Origin: Dehalobacter sp. DCA
GTDB taxonomy: Bacteria > Bacillota > Desulfitobacteriia > Desulfitobacteriales > Syntrophobotulaceae
NCBI RefSeq assembly: GCF_000305775.1
Contig: NC_018866.1
Span: forward strand, 1,550,001 to 1,614,000
DNA: 64,000 nucleotides
Reading direction: 5' to 3'
Part shown: positions 62,058 to 64,000 of the stretch, piece after piece
Position numbering within the stretch: position 1 is the first letter of the stretch
Layout: each line of letters starts with the position of its first letter
Notes under the pieces: model-generated
Told to the model about the DNA's origin: nothing
Database searches by the model: none
The model's input: only the letters and a program-made list of their open reading frames with translations
Made by a program: the position numbers and the translations under genes

Positions 62058-64000
62058 TTAGAAAAATAGATTCAAGTTTGATTCCTCAGACTTGGCAAGC
62101 ATTGTGGCAACGCCACCGATTTCTACGCCATCAATCAGTTCTTCCTTTTTGATTCCCATCACATCCATCGACATGGAGCAGGCTACGATCTTAATACCCA
62201 TTTTCATCGCATTATGCAGCAGTTCTTCCAAACTATCAACATTTTTCTTTTTCATGACGTACTTGATCATTCTAGCACCCATGCCACCCATATTCATATT
62301 GGAGATAGGCAGTTTTCTTGGTCCGCGGGGCATCATGATGCCAAAGGCTTTCTCCAGAGAATCCTTGCTTACCTTAGGTGCGTCATATTTCTTAAGAATA
62401 TTCAGCCCCCAGAATGTGAAGAACATCGTTACTTCTTTACCCATGGATGCCGCGCCGGTCGCAATGATAAATGAGGCAAGGGCCTTATCCATATTCTGCT
62501 CGAATACAATCAGCGTCGCGCCCTTGGGTTTTTCCTCCACCGCAACGTTTACGTTTACCTGCGGCTGGTCGGTAGGCTTCATGCTTCCTTTGCGCAGATA
62601 GGCTTTCAGATAATCCCCGTTTAATTCTGTTTTAAGCAGCGTATTGCCGGTCTTACTGCACCAGGCCTCAATATCCCTCGCAAAGCCGGGATCCGTAACC
62701 AAGATTTCCAGGACCTGGCCTTCTTCTAGGATTTTCATATTTTCAAATACCTGTTTGATCGGTCCGGGACACTGTAGACCACAGCAGTCGATCACTTTAT
62801 TCGCTCTGATTTTGGCTTCCGGGGATTCGGTAAAAGCTTTTCCGGTATCATCAACTTTTACCGCTCCTTTATCCTTCTTTTCAACCGCCCAGTAAACACT
62901 GGCATACGTCCGGAAACCTCCGTCAAGGTTGATCGGGTCATAACCATGCTGTTGAAGGATTCTAGCCGCAATATATCCCCTGAGGCCAATCTGGCACGTC
63001 AGGTAAACCGGCTTATCTTTCGGCAACTCCCCAAGCCTCTTTCTGAGCTCCGGAAGCGGGATATTGATTGACTCATTGATCTTGCCCAGTTCTACTTCTT
63101 CAGGCTGCCTGACGTCAACCAAAATATTTCCAGCAGCGACAATATTGTCGATTTCATGGTATTGAACAGTCTTGACCATATGATCCAGCAAATTGGCCGC
63201 AGCATACCCAATCATATTGACCGGGTCTTTCCCGGAGGAATATGGCGGTGCATAGGCCAGTTCCAGATCCTGCAGGTCATAAACCGTTAAATTGCCTTTG
63301 ATAGCCGTCGCGATCACATCAATTCTCTTTTCTGCACCCTTGCGCCCGACGGCCTGCGCACCAAGTATTTTGCCGTTTTCAGTAAAGACCATCTTCATAT
63401 CGAGCACTGTCGAACCCGGATAGTATCCGGCATGGGAATTCGGGTGAATATGAATGACCCTATACGGTATTCCCATTTTAGCTGCTGTTTTTTCATTGAT
63501 ACCTGTAGAAGCGGCCGTCAAATCAAATACTTTGGCAACTGAAGTTCCTAAAGTCCCGCGGTAAGGCTTACGGCTGCCATACAAATTATCGGCTAGAAGC
63601 CTACCCTGCCTGTTTGCCGGCCACGCCAGCGGTATATTTGTCGGAAGACCTGTAACATAGTTTTTGACTTCAATTGCATCACCGATTGCATAAATATTTT
63701 CATCACTGGTCTGCAGATATTCATTAACCCGGATAGCTCCTCTTTCGCCGATTTCCAGACCGGCCTGAACGGCGAGCATGCTTTCCGGACGAACGCCGAT
63801 AGCCATTACGATTAGATCTGCTTCAATCTCCTGGCTGCTCTGAAGATAGACCTTTGATCTTTCCAGCTTCACGACACTGTCCTTCAGAATCAGCCTGACA
63901 CCTTTTTCGCGGAGATGCGTGTGCAGAAGGCTCGCCATTTCATAATCCAGTGAGGGTTGCACCTGATCAGTGGCTTCAACCAGATAGACATCAAGGTTAC
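62058..64000 (-). CDS. CoA-disulfide reductase/rhodanese/TusA/DsrE fusion (5' end beyond the window)
   Basis: A multi-domain sulfur-transfer flavoprotein, 647 codons visible and open at the right edge. The reading frame continues upstream of the GTG at 63962 as NLDVYLVEATDQ, so the true start lies outside. In order: NADH/FAD domain and dimerisation domain (to about residue 255 of the visible part), rhodanese with active-site C in YLTCQIGLRGY, a TusA domain with CCGLQCPGPIKQ and a DsrE/F-like C-terminal domain (ASMGKEVTMFFTFWGLNIL). It likely handles polysulfide or CoA-persulfide. Confidence 0.9.
   Translation of the reverse strand, partial: NLDVYLVEATDQVQPSLDYEMASLLHTHLREKGVRLILKDSVVKLERSKVYLQSSQEIEADLIVMAIGVRPESMLAVQAGLEIGERGAIRVNEYLQTSDENIYAIGDAIEVKNYVTGLPTNIPLAWPANRQGRLLADNLYGSRKPYRGTLGTSVAKVFDLTAASTGINEKTAAKMGIPYRVIHIHPNSHAGYYPGSTVLDMKMVFTENGKILGAQAVGRKGAEKRIDVIATAIKGNLTVYDLQDLELAYAPPYSSGKDPVNMIGYAAANLLDHMVKTVQYHEIDNIVAAGNILVDVRQPEEVELGKINESINIPLPELRKRLGELPKDKPVYLTCQIGLRGYIAARILQQHGYDPINLDGGFRTYASVYWAVEKKDKGAVKVDDTGKAFTESPEAKIRANKVIDCCGLQCPGPIKQVFENMKILEEGQVLEILVTDPGFARDIEAWCSKTGNTLLKTELNGDYLKAYLRKGSMKPTDQPQVNVNVAVEEKPKGATLIVFEQNMDKALASFIIATGAASMGKEVTMFFTFWGLNILKKYDAPKVSKDSLEKAFGIMMPRGPRKLPISNMNMGGMGARMIKYVMKKKNVDSLEELLHNAMKMGIKIVACSMSMDVMGIKKEELIDGVEIGGVATMLAKSEESNLNLFF

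Overview
The window reads as chromosome from an anaerobic, flagellated, low-to-mid GC Firmicute. Gene content points to the Desulfitobacterium/Dehalobacter branch of the Peptococcaceae-type clostridia: a CIRCE-controlled groESL operon, a csrA-fliW-flgL-flgK-flgN-flgM block in Gram-positive order, a cytosolic trimeric-type [FeFe]-hydrogenase operon, a long CoA-disulfide-reductase/rhodanese/TusA/DsrE fusion and a Tat-type leader. The taxonomic call is inference from gene content; no rRNA is present.

Layout. (1) 1-9.6 kb, minus strand: the start of fliE, then flgC, cheB, cheW, cheA, a FliT-like gene, fliS, fliD, flaG and two tandem flagellins whose leaders carry CsrA-type hairpins. (2) 9.6-12.4 kb: an AT-rich secreted fibronectin-III protein and a graveyard of three broken insertion sequences. 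(3) 12.4-30.9 kb, minus strand: a flagellin-glycosylation-type island of 14 genes (two glycosyltransferase-TPR proteins, CDP-glucose synthesis rfbF/rfbG, two SDRs, a split transketolase, an acetolactate-synthase-like ThDP enzyme, three FkbM methyltransferases, an FAD oxidoreductase, an aldo/keto reductase and a GT2-methyltransferase fusion). (4) 30.9-35.7 kb, minus strand: csrA, fliW, a DUF6470 (YviE-like) gene, flgL, flgK, flgN, flgM. (5) 36.0-40.2 kb, mostly plus strand: motA, motB, a YaaR-like gene and cheR, with a minus-strand Tat-exported M28 peptidase. (6) 40.3-46.5 kb: a second sugar island of dTDP type (rfbB, rfbA, aminotransferase, acyltransferase and two related Cys-rich glycosyltransferases). 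(7) 46.5-64 kb: a GEMM-I c-di-GMP riboswitch with terminator before an ArsB/NhaD-type permease; hndABCD hydrogenase; prepilin peptidase; small membrane proteins; guaA, hpt; a YmaF-like His-rich protein; a frameshifted small hydrophobic (type I toxin-like) ORF; groESL; PII; mobA; and a large sulfur-transfer fusion running off the right edge.

How it fits together. FlgM would restrain sigma-28 until the hook is complete. Flagellin would then be made from a sigma-28-like promoter, and CsrA (antagonised by FliW) would gate its translation through the paired leader sites. FliS and FliD handle export and capping. The two sugar islands sit inside the flagellar region and are best explained as making and attaching filament glycans. 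The CDP-sugar island is unusual because it carries two different ThDP C-C bond enzymes but no visible 3-dehydratase, which suggests a carbon-branched sugar. A c-di-GMP riboswitch close to the motility region ties an ion transporter to the same second messenger that usually controls motility.
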